64,000 nt of DNA, taken from positions 1,674,001 through 1,738,000 of the forward strand of contig NZ_CP137079.1 of the NCBI RefSeq assembly GCF_033170155.1, read 5' to 3'. The translations under genes were made by a program, and so were the position numbers. Positions 47,978 through 56,783 of the stretch are shown in pieces. How positions within the stretch are numbered: position 1 is the stretch's first letter; every line of letters starts with the position of its first letter. Under the pieces are notes generated by a model. The model ran no database searches. It had not been told where the DNA came from and saw nothing but the letters and a program-made list of their open reading frames with translations. Source of the DNA: Raineyella sp. W15-4. GTDB lineage: Bacteria > Actinomycetota > Actinomycetes > Propionibacteriales > Propionibacteriaceae.

Positions 47978-48889
47978 ATGAGGGACGTCGTGATGACGCG
48001 TGCAGGTCTGGTCCGCGGTGCGGTGGCCGCCCTGGTCACCGCCGTCGTGCTGGTGATGTCGGCCTGTGCGCCGAAGCCCTCCGCGGTGCCTGCCGTGTCG
48101 GGCACACCGGACGCCGCCGCGACACCGTCCGAGACGGCCACGCCGTCGCCCTCACCGGGGCCGTCCGACCTCGCTTCCCCGACTCCGCAGCCGTCGGGGA
48201 CCACCCCGTCCCCGACGACCTCCCCCTCGACCAGTACCCCGTCGGCGGGACCGGCCATCCTGGAGCGCGGCGACTCCGGTCAGCAGGTCCGTGACCTGCA
48301 GGCCCGGCTGCAGCAGATCGGCTGGTTCTCCGGCTCCGTCACCGGCTACTACGGCGACGCGACGGTCGCCGCAGTCAAGGGATTCCAGGCCAAGCGCGGT
48401 CTGCCGGTCACCGGCGCCGTCGACCGAGCCACCCAGGACCGGCTGCGGTCGATGACCCGCACCCCCACCGCCGCGGAACTGAGTGGCCAGTCGTCGGGCA
48501 CCGGGACGAGCACGGCGGAGCTCGACCCGCGGTGCCTGACCGGGCGGGCCATCTGCATCAGCAAGTCGACCCGCCAGCTGGTCTGGGTGGTGGACGGCCA
48601 GCCCCGACTGCGGATGGACGTACGGTTCGGCTCCGAGCTGACCCCCACCCGGGAGGGCGCCTTCCAGGTCGAGTGGAAGGCCCGTGACTGGGTCTCGACG
48701 ATCTACCACACCCCGATGCCGTACTCGATGTTCTTCTCCGGCGGTCAGGCGGTGCACTACTCCGCCGACTTCGCCGCCCGCGGCTACAACGGCTCCTCGC
48801 ACGGCTGTGTGAACGTCCGCGACTACAACGGCATCGCCACCCTCTACAGCCAGGTGCAGGTGGGCGACAAGGTGATCGTCTACCGCTGA
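47978..48889 (+). CDS. L,D-transpeptidase lipoprotein with peptidoglycan-binding domain
   Basis: A 303-residue exported protein. A signal sequence ends in MSAC, a possible lipobox. A proline/serine/threonine linker of about 60 residues follows, then a PG_binding_1 domain (RGDSGQQVRDLQARLQQIGWFSG, KGFQAKRGLPVTG). The C-terminal YkuD catalytic domain has the SSHGCVNVRDYN active site, with cysteine nucleophile and histidine. It would form 3-3 cross-links in peptidoglycan or anchor proteins. ATG 47993 is an alternative start. Confidence 0.9.
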   Translation: MRDVVMTRAGLVRGAVAALVTAVVLVMSACAPKPSAVPAVSGTPDAAATPSETATPSPSPGPSDLASPTPQPSGTTPSPTTSPSTSTPSAGPAILERGDSGQQVRDLQARLQQIGWFSGSVTGYYGDATVAAVKGFQAKRGLPVTGAVDRATQDRLRSMTRTPTAAELSGQSSGTGTSTAELDPRCLTGRAICISKSTRQLVWVVDGQPRLRMDVRFGSELTPTREGAFQVEWKARDWVSTIYHTPMPYSMFFSGGQAVHYSADFAARGYNGSSHGCVNVRDYNGIATLYSQVQVGDKVIVYR

Positions 48890-49353
48890 CGGTGGGACGT
48901 ACGCGTCCACCCGGCCCGTGACGTACGCGTCGGCGGAGCGCGGCGACCTGCGACGTCAAGGGTTCTGCTCTGCCTTCCTGCAATCCTTTGTTGCCGGTGC
49001 GGTGGAGGCCTAGTTTTCTCCCGGAAGGCCCCACGACACAGGAGAGACCCATGGACACGACCCGGATGCGGCCCGATCGTTCCTGCCCGGGTCGTGCCTG
49101 TCGTCGGAGCTGACCCCCGCGAGGGGCGGCCAGCCGTCGCGGCGCGATGATCTCCTCGTCCCGGCCCCGACCTCTCCTGCTCGTCGCCGCGTCGGCGGCG
49201 CCGGGAGCTGCCGCTCGGCACGCCCGACGCTGTCAGCGCCTCTCCTCGCCCCTCCGCGCCGTGACGGACCGCGCGTCGTTCGACGGTCCCTCGGCCCCGT
49301 CCACCGCGCGTGTCCGTCCAGACCCGAGTGCCCGTCCAGAAAGAGAGAGATCC
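48890..49353 (+). other. 464-base leader region upstream of YeiH-type gene
   Basis: This gap holds a promoter candidate (-10 TAGTTT at 49011-49016 with TTTGTT 17 bases upstream), a 20-codon leader peptide at 49051, a GC-rich hairpin-prone stretch after it (CCCC/GGGG at about 49114-49126), and the ribosome-binding site AAGAGAGAG before ATG 49354. A direct repeat GACGTACGCGTC occurs at 48896 and 48920. No larger gene is supported. Confidence 0.55.
49051..49113 (+). CDS. Cysteine-containing leader peptide
   Basis: A 20-residue peptide, MDTTRMRPDRSCPGRACRRS. It has a strong GGAGAG ribosome-binding site at 49041-49046, a plausible promoter 35 bases upstream, and sits 240 bases before a sulfur-type transporter gene. 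The two cysteines (C12, C17) and the downstream GC-rich stem suggest translation-coupled attenuation by cysteine supply, as known for cysteine-rich upstream frames in mycobacteria. It is also arginine-rich, so arginyl-tRNA could be sensed instead. Confidence 0.6.
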   Translation: MDTTRMRPDRSCPGRACRRS

Positions 49354-50763
49354 ATGTCCAATCCGTCTGACCTGTCCACCACCGGCAGGCACGCCGCGCC
49401 TGACCCGGATTCCCCACCCGCCACCTCCGACAGCCGATCGCCGCTGCTGCACAGCGAGGACTGGTGGTCGGTGTGGGTCGGGCTTTTCCTGGTCGTCCTC
49501 GGCGTGCTGCTGTGGGCGCTGGGCGGCAGCCTCGCCGCCATCACCCCGCAGATCGCCAAGTGGAGTTCGTTCCCGGCGCTGGCGACCCAGCTCGGCGGTC
49601 ACGCCGTCAACATCGTTGCCCTCTTCGTCGTGCTCGGTGCCCTCTTCACCCTGGTGGCGCGATTCCTCCGACTCGAGACGGCGCATTTCATCGCCGGGTT
49701 CGCGGTGCTCTTCGTGGCCGCCCTGGTGATCAACATCTTCGCCACCTGGTCGTGGGCGAGCTCCTACAACCTCGAAGCGCCCATCGTCGCGCTGGCCCTG
49801 GGCCTGCTGATCGGCAATCTCGCCCCGGTGCCGGCCTGGCTCGACTCCGCCCTGCGCACCGAGCTCTATGTCAAGGTCGGCATCGTCCTGCTCGGGGCGA
49901 CGCTCCCGTTCACCCTCATCGTGAAGGCCGGTCCGGTGGCTTTCGTCCAGGCCACCGTGATCGCCCTGGCGACCTTCCTGGTGATCTACTTCGTCGGCAC
50001 CAGGCTGCTCGGTCTCGACCAGCGGTTCGCCGCCACCCTCGGCGCCGGCGGATCGATCTGCGGGGTGTCGGCCTCGATCGCGGTCGGCTCCTCGGTCAAG
50101 GCGAAGAAGGAACACGTCTCGATCACCATCTCGCTCGTCGTCGTCTGGGCGGTGGCCGCGATCTTCCTGCTGACGGCCATCTCCAAGGCGCTCGGCCTGC
50201 ATCCCGGGGTGGCCGGGGCCTGGATCGGGTCGTCGGAGTTCGCCGACGCTGCCGGCATCACCGCGGCCAGCGCCTTCGGCGACCAGGGACTGGCTGCCTT
50301 CACCCTGGTCAAGGTCGTCGGCCGCGACATCTTCATCGGCATCTGGAGCCTGGTGCTGGCCCTGATCGCCATCACCTACTGGGACCGTCGGGAGGTCGTG
50401 GCGGAGGCCGAGGCGGCCGGCGCGCCGCGTCCCGGCGTCGATGTCGCCCAGATCTGGCATCGGTTCCCGAAGTTCGTCATCGGCTTCTTCGTCGGCTCGA
50501 TCGTGTTGACCGTGCTCATCCTCGCGGCGGGCGCCGCCGGGTCCGCCAGTGTCACCACCGACGTGATCAACCCGATCAAGGACATCAGGACCTGGGTGTT
50601 CACCTTCACCTTCCTGTCGATCGGCCTCACCACCCGCTTCCGGGACCTGACCTCGGTCGGCTGGCGCCCGCTGGCGGCGTTCAGTGCCGGCGCGGTGGTC
50701 AACATCCTGCTGGGCTTCGCCCTGTCGGCGTGGCTTCTGGCTGGCTTCTGGTCCTCCCTCTGA
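49354..50763 (+). CDS. YeiH/UPF0324 family putative sulfate exporter
   Basis: A 469-residue membrane protein of the YeiH family (PF03601), with about 50 hydrophilic residues and then 10-12 helices. Family features are visible: LGLLIGNLAPVPAW, LYVKVGIVLLGATLPF, LGAGGSICGVSASIAVG, and FTFTFLSIGLTTRFRDL. Family members are annotated as sulfate or sulfonate exporters with limited experimental proof. ATG 49354 follows AGAGAGAG and is preferred over an earlier in-frame ATG at 49147 that would add low-complexity sequence. The upstream leader peptide fits a link to sulfur metabolism. Confidence 0.85.
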   Translation: MSNPSDLSTTGRHAAPDPDSPPATSDSRSPLLHSEDWWSVWVGLFLVVLGVLLWALGGSLAAITPQIAKWSSFPALATQLGGHAVNIVALFVVLGALFTLVARFLRLETAHFIAGFAVLFVAALVINIFATWSWASSYNLEAPIVALALGLLIGNLAPVPAWLDSALRTELYVKVGIVLLGATLPFTLIVKAGPVAFVQATVIALATFLVIYFVGTRLLGLDQRFAATLGAGGSICGVSASIAVGSSVKAKKEHVSITISLVVVWAVAAIFLLTAISKALGLHPGVAGAWIGSSEFADAAGITAASAFGDQGLAAFTLVKVVGRDIFIGIWSLVLALIAITYWDRREVVAEAEAAGAPRPGVDVAQIWHRFPKFVIGFFVGSIVLTVLILAAGAAGSASVTTDVINPIKDIRTWVFTFTFLSIGLTTRFRDLTSVGWRPLAAFSAGAVVNILLGFALSAWLLAGFWSSL

Positions 50764-50771
50764 GCATCCCG

Positions 50772-51098
50772 ATGAGACCCGACAACACCGTCTGCCTGGC
50801 CCGCACCATCGTCACCCTCGACCTGGCCGTCGACGGCGGTCGTGGTGCGGCGGACCCCGCCGGCCTCGTCCGTGACCTGGTTGCCGCCCGGGCACGACTC
50901 GCCCGGGCGGAGTCCGTCGTCCGGGCGCTGGCCGACGCCGTTCCGGACCTGAGAGTCCGCCGGACCCGCAGCGCCGTCGAACTGTCCACGTACGCCGCCG
51001 ATCTGGTCGACGTCGAGGCGATCCTGCTCACCGCGGGGGCACTGCCGCACGAGCATCGTGTCGACGTCGAGTACTCCCGCAAGTGGGGCATGCTGTAG
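50772..51098 (+). CDS. Hypothetical small protein after YeiH-type gene
   Basis: A 108-residue protein, 8 bases after the YeiH-type stop, so probably in the same transcript. It has a helix-rich centre (LVRDLVAARARLARAESVVRAL) and a conserved-looking end (VDVEAILLTAGALPHEHRVDVEYSRKWG). I do not recognise the family. Confidence 0.6.
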   Translation: MRPDNTVCLARTIVTLDLAVDGGRGAADPAGLVRDLVAARARLARAESVVRALADAVPDLRVRRTRSAVELSTYAADLVDVEAILLTAGALPHEHRVDVEYSRKWGML

Positions 51099-51122
51099 CC
51101 GTCGTCGCGGGTGCGCCCGGGT

Positions 51123-51157
51123 TGGCGTACGCATCGGCCGGGCTGATGCGTACGCCA
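51123..51157. terminator. Strong bidirectional hairpin terminator
   Basis: A perfect 13-bp stem TGGCGTACGCATC/GATGCGTACGCCA with a 9-base loop lies between the convergent YeiH-type transcript and the xylH-like gene, ending 7 bases from the latter's stop. Confidence 0.75.
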
Positions 51158-51164
51158 CCCGACG

Positions 51165-52487
51165 TCAGGCACGTCCGGAGGCCGCCCGACGCCGGCGGGT
51201 CGTCGAGTCGATGATCACGGCCAGCAGGGTGACCAGGCCGGTGATGATGAACCGGATGCTGGAGTTGAGGTCCAGCAGGTCCAGGCCGTTGCTGATCGAC
51301 TGGATGACGAAGATGCCCAGCAGTGCCGAGTAGGCCGAGCCGCGCCCGCCGAACAGGCTGGTGCCGCCGATGACCGCAGCGGCGATCGCGTTCAGGTTCA
51401 CGTCGCCGGTGCCGGTGCTCTGGTTCGCCGCGGCGAGTCGGGCCGCGAAGAGCACCCCACCCAGGCCGGCGAAGGTCGAGCAGGTCATGAACACCGACAG
51501 GTAGACCCGCCGGACGTTGATGCCGGCCCGCCGCGCCGCCTCGATGTTGCCACCGACAGCCATGATCGTACGGCCCCACTTGGTGCGCCGGATGACGAAG
51601 TCCATGATCGCGATCACCAGGACGAACAGGACGAACATCAGCGGCACACCGCGGTCGCGGTCCAGGACGAAGGTCACCACGGCCAGCGCCAGCGCCAGCA
51701 GTACTGCCCGGCCGACGACGATGCTCACCGGCAGGGTGGACAGCCCGGCGCCGCCCCGGTGGCGGTTGGTGTTGAGTCCGGCGGCCAACGCGACCAGGGC
51801 GGCCAACACTGCCAGCAGGTAGCTCAGCCAGGCCGGCAGGAAGGTCCCGTTGGCGAACTGCACCAGACCGGAATCGAACGGGATGTTGACCGTGCCCTGG
51901 TTGCCCAGCACGAGCAGCTGGACGCCCAGGAAGGCGAGCAGGCCGGCCAGCGTGATGACGAAGCTCGGGACCCCGAACCGGTTGAACACCATGCCGTAGA
52001 CCAGACCGATCGCTGTGCCGCTGAGCACCGCGACCAGCACCGCGGCGATCAGCGGCAGGCCGGCGTTGACGAAGGTCACCGCGACCACGGCGGCGGTGAG
52101 ACCCGACACCGATCCGGCCGACAGGTCGATCTCGCCCAGCAACAGGACGAACACGATGCCCAGCGAGAGGACACCGATCGGCACCAGCTGGATCATCAGG
52201 TTGACCAGGTTCTGCGCCGAGATGAACGCCGGACTGAGCACGGTGAAGATCACCCAGATCAGGATCAGGCCGATGATCACCGGCAGCGAGCCGATGTCAC
52301 CACCCCGCAGCCGCAGTAGCTGGGCCTTGGCCCAGCCCTTCAGCCCCTCCTCGGCGATCAGGCGTTCGTCCTGCAGGTCCGCCGGGGGCACGGCCGGCGG
52401 GAGCTCGCCCGGCATCGCGGCGAGTTCCCGCTTGGAGGGTCGCCTCGGCACGGCCGGTCTCGTCGGCCCCGACTTCTCGGTGCTCAT
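51165..52487 (-). CDS. xylH: Sugar ABC transporter permease, XylH-like
   Basis: A 440-residue permease of the ribose/xylose (BPD_transp_2) family with about ten helices and the family segments FVLLLGEIDLSAGSVSGLTAAV, MVFNRFGVPSFVITLAGLLAFLG and AAVIGGTSLFGGRGSAYSALLG. A 60-residue hydrophilic N-terminal extension is present. It overlaps the ATPase gene by 4 bases (ATGA). Xylose or another pentose is likely from the similarity of the whole cassette, but no xylose isomerase or kinase is in the window. Confidence 0.88.
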   Translation of the reverse strand: MSTEKSGPTRPAVPRRPSKRELAAMPGELPPAVPPADLQDERLIAEEGLKGWAKAQLLRLRGGDIGSLPVIIGLILIWVIFTVLSPAFISAQNLVNLMIQLVPIGVLSLGIVFVLLLGEIDLSAGSVSGLTAAVVAVTFVNAGLPLIAAVLVAVLSGTAIGLVYGMVFNRFGVPSFVITLAGLLAFLGVQLLVLGNQGTVNIPFDSGLVQFANGTFLPAWLSYLLAVLAALVALAAGLNTNRHRGGAGLSTLPVSIVVGRAVLLALALAVVTFVLDRDRGVPLMFVLFVLVIAIMDFVIRRTKWGRTIMAVGGNIEAARRAGINVRRVYLSVFMTCSTFAGLGGVLFAARLAAANQSTGTGDVNLNAIAAAVIGGTSLFGGRGSAYSALLGIFVIQSISNGLDLLDLNSSIRFIITGLVTLLAVIIDSTTRRRRAASGRA

Positions 52488-53305
52488 CGCTGACTCCCCT
52501 CCTGTGTGCCGTCCTGGGTGGCAGCGGCACTCGCCGGGCCGGTGCCGTCGGACGGCCGCATGTTGTTGACGGCACCGGTGATCGCCGCGACGATCTGCTC
52601 GACGGTCGTGTCGGCCACCCGGTACTCCCCGTTGTTGCGGCCCAGCCGCAGCACCACGACCCGATCGGCGACCGCCATCACATCGGCCATGTTGTGACTG
52701 ATCAGGATCACCGCCAGACCGCGGTCGCGCAGTCGGCGGATCAGGTTGAGCACCTCGGCGGTCTGGGCCACGCCGAGGGCCGCAGTGGGCTCGTCGAGCA
52801 TCACCAGGCGTGGTTCGCCGAGCAGCGCCCGGGCGATGGCGACGGTCTGGCGCTGGCCGCCGGACAGGCTCGCCACGGCGATGCGTACGGAGGGGATCCT
52901 GGCGCTCAGCTCACGCAGCAGCCCCCAGGATCGCTTCTCCATCGCCACCTCGTCCAGCACAGAGGCGTGGGTGACCTCACTGCCGAGGAAGAGGTTGGAG
53001 ACGACGTCGAGGTTGTCACACAACGCCAGATCCTGGTGGACGGTGGCGATGCCCATCTTCTGCGCCTGCGCCGGAGAGCCGATGTGCACCTCTTCGCCGT
53101 TGAAGTAGATGTGCCCCTCGTCGGGGAGGTGGACGCCGGCGATCGCCTTGATCAGCGTCGACTTCCCGGCGCCGTTGTCGCCGACGAGGGCCACCACCTC
53201 GCCCGCCCTGGCATGGAACTCGATGTCACTGAGCGCCTGGACGGCGCCGAACCGCTTCGCGATGCCCGTCATCGACAGCACTTCGGGCGGGGAGGTGGTG
53301 GTCAT
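52484..53305 (-). CDS. xylG: Sugar ABC transporter ATP-binding protein, single-domain
   Basis: A 273-residue ATPase with Walker A GDNGAGKST, signature LSGGQRQTVAIARAL, Walker B LVMLDEPTAAL and the H-loop ISHNMADV. E. coli XylG and RbsA have two fused ATPase domains (about 500 residues). This has one, as in several actinobacterial sugar importers, so it should act as a homodimer. It is encoded between the binding protein and the permease. Confidence 0.9.
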   Translation of the reverse strand: MTTTSPPEVLSMTGIAKRFGAVQALSDIEFHARAGEVVALVGDNGAGKSTLIKAIAGVHLPDEGHIYFNGEEVHIGSPAQAQKMGIATVHQDLALCDNLDVVSNLFLGSEVTHASVLDEVAMEKRSWGLLRELSARIPSVRIAVASLSGGQRQTVAIARALLGEPRLVMLDEPTAALGVAQTAEVLNLIRRLRDRGLAVILISHNMADVMAVADRVVVLRLGRNNGEYRVADTTVEQIVAAITGAVNNMRPSDGTGPASAAATQDGTQEGSQR

Positions 53306-53336
53306 GGTCGTTTCTGTCTCCTGTGGGACCGGCCGG

Positions 53337-54416
53337 CTACTGGAGACCTGCGGCCTTGCACGCGTCGGCGTACTGCGTGGTGCAGATCTGCGCGATCGTG
53401 TAGAAGCCGTCCTGGACCACGGTGTCCTTGATGTTGGTCTTCGTCACCGCGACCGGGGTCAGCAGGGTGGCCGGGACGCCGTCCTGGGTGGTCGCCGAGG
53501 CCGGGGCCTTGCCGTCGGCGAGCAGCGCGGCGTTCTTGGCCGCGTCCTGCGCCTGCGGCTTGATCGCCTTGTAGACCGTCATCGCCTGGTCACCGCTGAT
53601 GATCCGCTGGATGCCGGTGAGCTCGGCGTCCTGACCGGTCACCGGGACGATCGGGGACACCCCGCCGGCCTTCAGGGCGGTGATCACGCCGCCCGCGGTG
53701 CCGTCATTGGCCGCGTACACCCCGACCAGATTCGGCTTGACCGTGGTCAGCTGGCTCTCCATGAACGACTGCGCCTTGTCCGGGCTCCAGTCCGGGGTGT
53801 CGTACTCGGCCTTGATGGTGAACCCGGAGCCGTCGAGGACGCTGTGCGCGCCCTTCTTGAAGTCGGCCGCGTTCGCGTCGGTCGGCGCCCCGTTGACCAT
53901 CACCAGGTCACCGGAGGTCTTGCCCGACTGGTGCAGGATGTCGACCAGGGTAGTGCCCTGGAGCTGGCCGACCTTGACGTTGTCGAACGAGACGTAGTAG
54001 TCGGACCCCGCCACGAAGCGGTCGTAGGCGATGACCTTCACGCCCTTGGCCTTCGCCTGGTTGACGATGGTGACCGCGGACTTGCCGTCGACTGCGTCCA
54101 GCACCAGTACCTTGGCGCCCTGAGTGATGGCGGATTCGGCCTGTTGCTGCTGCTTGGCGGCGTCCTGGTTGGCGTTGTTGTAGATCAGCGTGCAACTCGA
54201 GCACTCGGTCTTCAGCGCCTCCTCGAAGTACGGCTTGTCGAAGGTCTCGTAGCGGGTCGTCTTCGTCTCCGGCAGGAGCAGGGCGATCTTCGCCCCGCTG
54301 CCGGCGCCCGGGGAGCTGCCGGTGGTGGCCTGGTTGCCACCACATCCTGCGAGAGTCGCCAGGGACAGCCCGGCGGCCATGCCGACGGCCGCCAGTCGGG
54401 TGAGTCGAGTGTTCAT
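53337..54416 (-). CDS. xylF: Sugar-binding lipoprotein of ABC transporter, XylF-like
   Basis: A 359-residue periplasmic-binding-type lipoprotein with a clear lipobox LAGC (C25), then the type 1 periplasmic-binding fold (KIALLLPETKTTRYETFDKPYFEEALK, AKVLVLDAVDGKS, DRFVAGSDYYVSFDN, VYAANDGTAGGVITAL). D-xylose-binding proteins share this pattern. It is the first gene of the xylF-xylG-xylH operon and divergent from ligD. Confidence 0.9.
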   Translation of the reverse strand: MNTRLTRLAAVGMAAGLSLATLAGCGGNQATTGSSPGAGSGAKIALLLPETKTTRYETFDKPYFEEALKTECSSCTLIYNNANQDAAKQQQQAESAITQGAKVLVLDAVDGKSAVTIVNQAKAKGVKVIAYDRFVAGSDYYVSFDNVKVGQLQGTTLVDILHQSGKTSGDLVMVNGAPTDANAADFKKGAHSVLDGSGFTIKAEYDTPDWSPDKAQSFMESQLTTVKPNLVGVYAANDGTAGGVITALKAGGVSPIVPVTGQDAELTGIQRIISGDQAMTVYKAIKPQAQDAAKNAALLADGKAPASATTQDGVPATLLTPVAVTKTNIKDTVVQDGFYTIAQICTTQYADACKAAGLQ

Positions 54417-54494
54417 TCGAACTCCTCAATCCGGGGATGGCGGACGGCCTCGTTGCCGCCCGCACCGTTCCACTCTACGGACCTCTCTGCCGGA

Positions 54495-54530
54495 TGTGTG
54501 GGATTCGACACAAACCGTTATCCGCAACGG
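54495..54530. promoter_or_regulatory. Inverted repeats between xylF and ligD
   Basis: Two inverted repeats lie in the shared upstream region: TGTGT-N8-ACACA (54495-54512) and CCGTT-N6-AACGG (54515-54530). They could bind a LacI- or ROK-type repressor of the sugar transporter. No such regulator gene is in the window. Confidence 0.35.
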
Positions 54531-54590
54531 CGCGGAACGACCAGCACTTCGGCGGGCGTCGCGGTGCTGCCGTCGGACGGCGGGCCAGAT

Positions 54591-54596
54591 TAGGCT
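54591..54596 (+). promoter_or_regulatory. Leaderless -10 element (TAGGCT) for ligD
   Basis: TAGGCT ends exactly 6 bases before ATG 54603. Confidence 0.6.
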
Positions 54597-54602
54597 GACC
54601 TC

Positions 54603-56783
54603 ATGAGCGAGACGACGGTCCTGTCGGTCCCCGGCCCCCACGGCGTCCGTGAGATCACCCTGACCAGTCCGGACAAGGTACTGTGGCCGGCCGCAGGTCT
54701 CGGCGGCGGGGCCGGCTTCACCAAACGTGACCTCGCCGACTACCTGCTGATGGTCGGCGAGCCGTTCCTGCGGCTCAACGGCGACCGGCCGATGACCCTG
54801 CAACGCTTCCCCGAGGGGATCGAGGGCGAGGAGTTCTTCTCCAAACGGCCACCCCAGGGCACCCCCGGGTTCCTCCGTCGGGTGACCCTGACCTACCCGT
54901 CGCGGCGCCGCCACGACCAACTGGTGTTCGACGAGCCGGCCGCGCTGGCCTGGGCCGCCCAGGTGGGCACGATCACCTTCCACCCGTGGCCGGTGCGGAC
55001 GGCCGACCTGGACGATCCCGACGAGCTGCGGATCGACCTCGACCCGCAGCCCGGCCGGGGCTTCCGGGACGCCGTCGAGGCGGCGGTCGCCCTGCGGGAG
55101 GTGCTGGCCGGGGTCGGTCTCACCGCGTACGCCAAGACCTCCGGCAACCGGGGCGTGCACGTCTACGCCCGGATCGCGCCGACCCACGAGTTCCAGCAGG
55201 TCCGCCACGGCGTCATCGGCATCGCCCGTGAACTGGAGCGGCGGCTGCCGGACCTGGTCACCACCTCCTGGTGGAAGGAGGAGCGCGGCGAGCGGGTGTT
55301 CGTCGACTTCAACCAGGCCAACCGCGATCGGACCATCGCCGCCGCCTACAGCCCGCGTCCGCTGCCGTCGGCCACCGTGTCGACCCCGCTGACCTGGGCC
55401 GAACTCGCCGACGCCACCCCGGCGGACTTCACCGTGCGGACGGTCCCCGAGCTGCTCGCCGACCGGGCCTGCCCCTGGGCCACGATCGACGACCATGTCG
55501 GGGACGTGACGGGGGCCCTGGCGCTGTGGGAGGCGGACCTGGAGCGGGGCCTCGGCGAGCTGAACTTCCCGCCCGACTACCCCAAGATGCCCGGCGAACC
55601 GCCGCGGGTGCCGCCCAGCAAGCGCCGCACCGACCGCGCCGATGCCGACTACCTGCCCCCCAAGGCGGAGCGGGACGCCGAGTGGGGCACGCCGATCGTG
55701 CCCCCGTACGGCCCGATGCTGGCCAAGCCGGTGAAGGAACTCCCCCGCGGCGAGGTGCTCTTCGAGCCGAAGTGGGACGGGTTCCGCTCGATCATCTGGC
55801 GCTCCGGGGACCGGGTCGAGATCGGCAGCCGCAACGAGCGACCGATGACCCGCTACTTCCCGGAGCTCGTCGAGGCGGTGATCGCGAACTTCCCCGACCA
55901 CTCCTGCATCGACGGGGAGATCGTGATGATCGACCCCGACCGGGGCGACCGGCTCGATTTCGACCTGCTCCAACAACGCATCCACCCGGCCGCGTCCCGG
56001 GTGCGCCGGCTCGCCGCCGAGACACCGGCCAGCTTCGTGGCGTTCGACCTGCTGGCGCTGGGGCCGGTCGACTACACCGGACGCCCCTTCGCCGAGCGCC
56101 GGGCGGCGCTGGAGGAGGCGCTCGCCGGGGCCCGGCCGCCGATCCACCTCACCCCCGCGACGCGGGACCGCGAGTTGGCCACCCGCTGGTTCGCCGAGTT
56201 CGAGGGGGCGGGTCTCGACGGGGTGGTGGCCAAGCCGCTGGACCTGCTGTACCAGGAGGACAAGCGGGTGATGTTCAAGTACAAGCACGACCGCACCGCC
56301 GACTGTGTCGTGGCCGGGTACCGCTTGTACAAGGACCGCGACGATGCCGTCGGATCGCTGCTGCTCGGCCTCCACGACGAGCAGGGGACGCTGCACCACG
56401 TCGGGGTGATCGGCGCCTTCCCGCTCGCCCGTCGCGAGGAGCTGTTCCGCGAGCTGCAATCACTGGTGACCTCCTTCGACGATCATCCGTGGGCGTGGGA
56501 ACAGCCGACCGAGACGATGCCCGACAACCGTGACCAGGAGACCCCGCGGTCTCCGATGGCGGCCGCAGGGTCCCGGTGGAACGCCCGCAAGGACCTGTCC
56601 TTCACCCCGTTGCGACCCGAGCGGGTGGTCGAGGTCCGCTATGACCACATGGAGGGCCCGCGGTTCCGCCACACCGCCCAGTGGGTGCGCTGGCGGGAGG
56701 ACCGTACGCCACGGTCGTGCACCTTCGCCCAACTGGAGGAACCGGTCAGCTACGACCTGGGCGCGATCCTGGGTCTGGTCTGA
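54603..56783 (+). CDS. ligD: ATP-dependent DNA ligase D, polymerase plus ligase domains
   Basis: A 726-residue enzyme of non-homologous end joining. The N-terminal polymerase/primase domain has RIDLDPQPG with the catalytic aspartates and HVYARIAP. The ligase domain has the adenylated K390 in FEPKWDGFRS, then SCIDGEIVM, FDLLALG and GVVAKPLDLLY. The phosphoesterase domain found in mycobacterial LigD is absent, and the order is polymerase then ligase. No ku gene is in the window. The 3' end overlaps the convergent hydrolase by 38 bases. Confidence 0.93.
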   Translation: MSETTVLSVPGPHGVREITLTSPDKVLWPAAGLGGGAGFTKRDLADYLLMVGEPFLRLNGDRPMTLQRFPEGIEGEEFFSKRPPQGTPGFLRRVTLTYPSRRRHDQLVFDEPAALAWAAQVGTITFHPWPVRTADLDDPDELRIDLDPQPGRGFRDAVEAAVALREVLAGVGLTAYAKTSGNRGVHVYARIAPTHEFQQVRHGVIGIARELERRLPDLVTTSWWKEERGERVFVDFNQANRDRTIAAAYSPRPLPSATVSTPLTWAELADATPADFTVRTVPELLADRACPWATIDDHVGDVTGALALWEADLERGLGELNFPPDYPKMPGEPPRVPPSKRRTDRADADYLPPKAERDAEWGTPIVPPYGPMLAKPVKELPRGEVLFEPKWDGFRSIIWRSGDRVEIGSRNERPMTRYFPELVEAVIANFPDHSCIDGEIVMIDPDRGDRLDFDLLQQRIHPAASRVRRLAAETPASFVAFDLLALGPVDYTGRPFAERRAALEEALAGARPPIHLTPATRDRELATRWFAEFEGAGLDGVVAKPLDLLYQEDKRVMFKYKHDRTADCVVAGYRLYKDRDDAVGSLLLGLHDEQGTLHHVGVIGAFPLARREELFRELQSLVTSFDDHPWAWEQPTETMPDNRDQETPRSPMAAAGSRWNARKDLSFTPLRPERVVEVRYDHMEGPRFRHTAQWVRWREDRTPRSCTFAQLEEPVSYDLGAILGLV

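Noticed and set aside
48896-48931. Direct repeat GACGTACGCGTC twice
   Set aside because: CGTACG-containing words are common throughout this window, so two copies near each other are weak evidence for a site.
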